From: an uncultured Bacilli bacterium
GTDB taxonomy: Bacteria; Bacillota_I; Bacilli_A; RF39; UBA660
NCBI GenBank assembly: GCA_947628125.1
Contig: CANQYR010000060.1
Coordinates: 1 to 5,973 of the forward strand
DNA length: 5,973 bases
Direction of reading: 5' to 3'
Shown: positions 4,340-5,973 of the stretch, piece after piece
Layout: each line of letters opens with the position of its first letter
How positions within the stretch are numbered: the first letter of the stretch is position 1
Position numbers and translations under genes: made by a program
Notes under the pieces: generated by a model
The model's input: only the letters and a program-made list of their open reading frames with translations
Database searches by the model: none
Told to the model about the DNA's origin: nothing

Positions 4340-5973
4340 TTTCCTTTTGCTCCATCTTTTGATTCTTAATCTCTATAACACATTCATTAATCGCATCCAT
4401 AATATTCTTTAAATCATCCACAATCATACTATACCTAATCGTTGCCCCATAATCATAAGGCAAAGACTTAAACTCCTTATTAAGCTTATGAATATAACTA
4501 GTTATCTGCTTTTGACTATAACCAATAAGATAAATCATAAACTCATTACCATCAGTCCTAATAATATCTGAATTATCAAGCTGCGTCCTAATCAAAATAT
4601 CCGCTGTCGCCTGAATCTGTCTGTCACCCTCTTCATAACCTAAAGTATCATTTATCTCCTGTAACCGATTCAAATCAAGCATAATAACCGTCTGCGGATA
4701 AACCGTATTCTTATCCCACGCTTCCATATTCTCATTCAAATAATTCCGATTCTTAAGCGAAGTTAACTGATCAACATACTTAAGCTTGTCATCCTTCTTA
4801 ATCTTCTTACTTAACTTAACCTTCTTACTATTATGGAATATCAAAGCCAAAATAATACCAACAATCAAAAGGAAATAAAAACCATACATCGCAATCGTTG
4901 AAATAATATTACCCTCTTTTAAAGTCACATAATTACTATACATACCAACCATCTTCAAACTTGGCATATCTAAATAATTAAAATACCGACCTAATAACTT
5001 ATTAAAATTCTCACTTTGATTAGACATAATATTATAAGTATAATCAGTAACAAACTCATAAACACACTTAAACTTCTTCAAATCACCACTAGCATGATAT
5101 ACACCTAAATTATGATCAATCGCAATAATAGCATCCTTATTTTTAATAATCTTCTTCCAATCCTTGTCCCGATTATAACTTAAAACATTCAAATTCAAAC
5201 CAGATAAATAATTATAAAGCAAAGTATTTTCCTCAACATAAACAGTCTTATTTTTAAGCGTATCTAAAGAATTAACCACCAAATTACTAGTCTCATAACC
5301 ATAAATATCAAACGCAATAGGTAAATAAGTATTAACAGAAACATACGAATTATCCTTCTTAAAATAATCCATAAACAACTGCACACTACCACTACTAATT
5401 TTCTTACTTAACTTCTTAACATTACCATAACCCAAATACTCAAACTCAATATCACTAAACTTACTAAAACGCTTCAAAGCCTCCGTTACAATACCACCCA
5501 CATGACCAGAAGATAAAACCTCATAAGGACTATTATTAACCAAACCATAAGAAACCTTATTACTTTGTAAAGAAACTAAATCCTTCTCCTCCATCTTCAA
5601 GCCCTGTAAAAACATACTACGCTCTTCTTCATATAAAACCTTGTCAAAATGATCCTTTTTCCACTTCGTAAAATACTTATTCATAATACTAAGCAAATAA
5701 GAATCACTATCATCAGCCATATAATAATAATACAAAACATCACTAAAATGATAATAAATAGTATAATTCTTATCTAAAATAACATCCAAATACTCCATCC
5801 TAGGCGCTAAAATAGCACTAACATTACCATCATTTAAAGCCCTAATTAACTCATCCTTACTACCATAAGAAGAAAAATGCAAATTCAAACTACCCAAAGA
5901 ATTATTCAAACTAGTCAAATTACTAGATAAAACCCCAATATTAAGACTATTTAACTTCGAAACATCATTAATA
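4326..5973 (-). CDS. Membrane sensor with solute-binding-like domains and a GGDEF-type domain (5' partial)
   Basis: The frame stays open through 5973 with no stop, so the gene begins outside the window; a TTG at 5918 is only an internal Leu codon. Of the 548 visible residues, about 1-130 look like the end of one family-3 solute-binding fold. About 139-335 look like a second, opening VSYGLVNNSPYEV and including GHVGGIVTEALKRFS, typical of such domains. A membrane helix (about 357-380) and a basic linker lead to a GGDEF-type domain (about 396-538). Within it, DQLTSLKNRNYL, MLDLNRLQEINDTLGYEEGD and RTDGNEFMIYL align with conserved blocks. The signature is DGNEF (474-478, bases 4553-4539) instead of GGDEF/GGEEF, and no RxxD inhibitory site precedes it. 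It may sense an extracellular ligand; whether it makes c-di-GMP is uncertain. It overlaps the downstream YihY/BrkB-family gene by 14 bases. Confidence 0.88.
   Translation of the reverse strand, partial: INDVSKLNSLNIGVLSSNLTSLNNSLGSLNLHFSSYGSKDELIRALNDGNVSAILAPRMEYLDVILDKNYTIYYHFSDVLYYYYMADDSDSYLLSIMNKYFTKWKKDHFDKVLYEEERSMFLQGLKMEEKDLVSLQSNKVSYGLVNNSPYEVLSSGHVGGIVTEALKRFSKFSDIEFEYLGYGNVKKLSKKISSGSVQLFMDYFKKDNSYVSVNTYLPIAFDIYGYETSNLVVNSLDTLKNKTVYVEENTLLYNYLSGLNLNVLSYNRDKDWKKIIKNKDAIIAIDHNLGVYHASGDLKKFKCVYEFVTDYTYNIMSNQSENFNKLLGRYFNYLDMPSLKMVGMYSNYVTLKEGNIISTIAMYGFYFLLIVGIILALIFHNSKKVKLSKKIKKDDKLKYVDQLTSLKNRNYLNENMEAWDKNTVYPQTVIMLDLNRLQEINDTLGYEEGDRQIQATADILIRTQLDNSDIIRTDGNEFMIYLIGYSQKQITSYIHKLNKEFKSLPYDYGATIRYSMIVDDLKNIMDAINECVIEIKNQKMEQKENENN

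Noticed and set aside
4326..5918. TTG at 5918 as the start of the sensor protein
   Set aside because: The frame is open without a stop to 5973, the added residues continue the solute-binding-like fold, and no Shine-Dalgarno precedes the TTG. The gene is best treated as cut by the window edge.
1..5973. Mycoplasma-type code with TGA as Trp
   Set aside because: TGA ends three genes at sensible positions next to the following start or promoter, and Trp in NusG and SecE is TGG.
1..5973. CRISPR array, insertion sequence, prophage or attachment site
   Set aside because: No regularly spaced direct repeats, transposase or integrase frame, or terminal inverted repeats were seen; repetitive-looking A/C-rich runs follow from base composition.

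Overview
The window looks like a chromosomal stretch from a low-GC Firmicutes-type bacterium, perhaps one of the reduced, uncultured gut Bacilli related to Mollicutes (RF39- or Erysipelotrichales-like); the lineage is an inference. It is AT-rich, and the SecE, NusG, RlmB and SigH-like proteins are Firmicutes-type. Ribosome binding sites are strong purine-rich Shine-Dalgarno sequences. TGA is a true stop here: three genes end on it, no long frame needs TGA read through, and Trp is TGG, so this is the standard bacterial code rather than the Mycoplasma code. Every gene lies on the minus strand, so the coding direction runs from high to low coordinates. The coding strand is strongly rich in G and T.

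Layout in the direction of transcription: (1) 5973-3506 is an operon of a large sensor protein (solute-binding-like domains, one membrane helix, GGDEF-type domain; its 5' end lies beyond the window) overlapping by 14 bases a YihY/BrkB-family membrane protein. (2) 3505-3289 is a 217-base intergenic region. It holds an extended -10 promoter, a compact structured stretch with a possible pseudoknot, an intrinsic terminator, and then a separate promoter for the next operon. (3) 3288-522 is a tightly coupled four-gene operon: rlmB (23S rRNA 2'-O-methyltransferase), a SigH-like sigma factor starting at TTG, an unknown membrane-anchored protein, and an unknown soluble protein. Junctions are a 1-base gap or short overlaps. 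(4) 521-446 has a secE promoter whose -35 overlaps the preceding stop codon, with a terminator-like hairpin at its predicted transcription start. (5) 445-1 has secE directly abutting the start of nusG, which runs off the window.

The order rlmB-sigH-secE-nusG is the conserved Firmicutes translation/transcription block. Here it lacks the usual yacP between rlmB and sigH and the usual rpmG before secE, and carries two unrecognised genes instead. RlmB modifies the ribosome, SecE is part of the protein-export channel, and NusG links RNA polymerase to elongation control and the ribosome. The sigma factor and the two unknown proteins share one transcript with rlmB. The best candidate for something undescribed is the structured, possibly pseudoknotted RNA at about 3477-3362; the two unknown genes come next.
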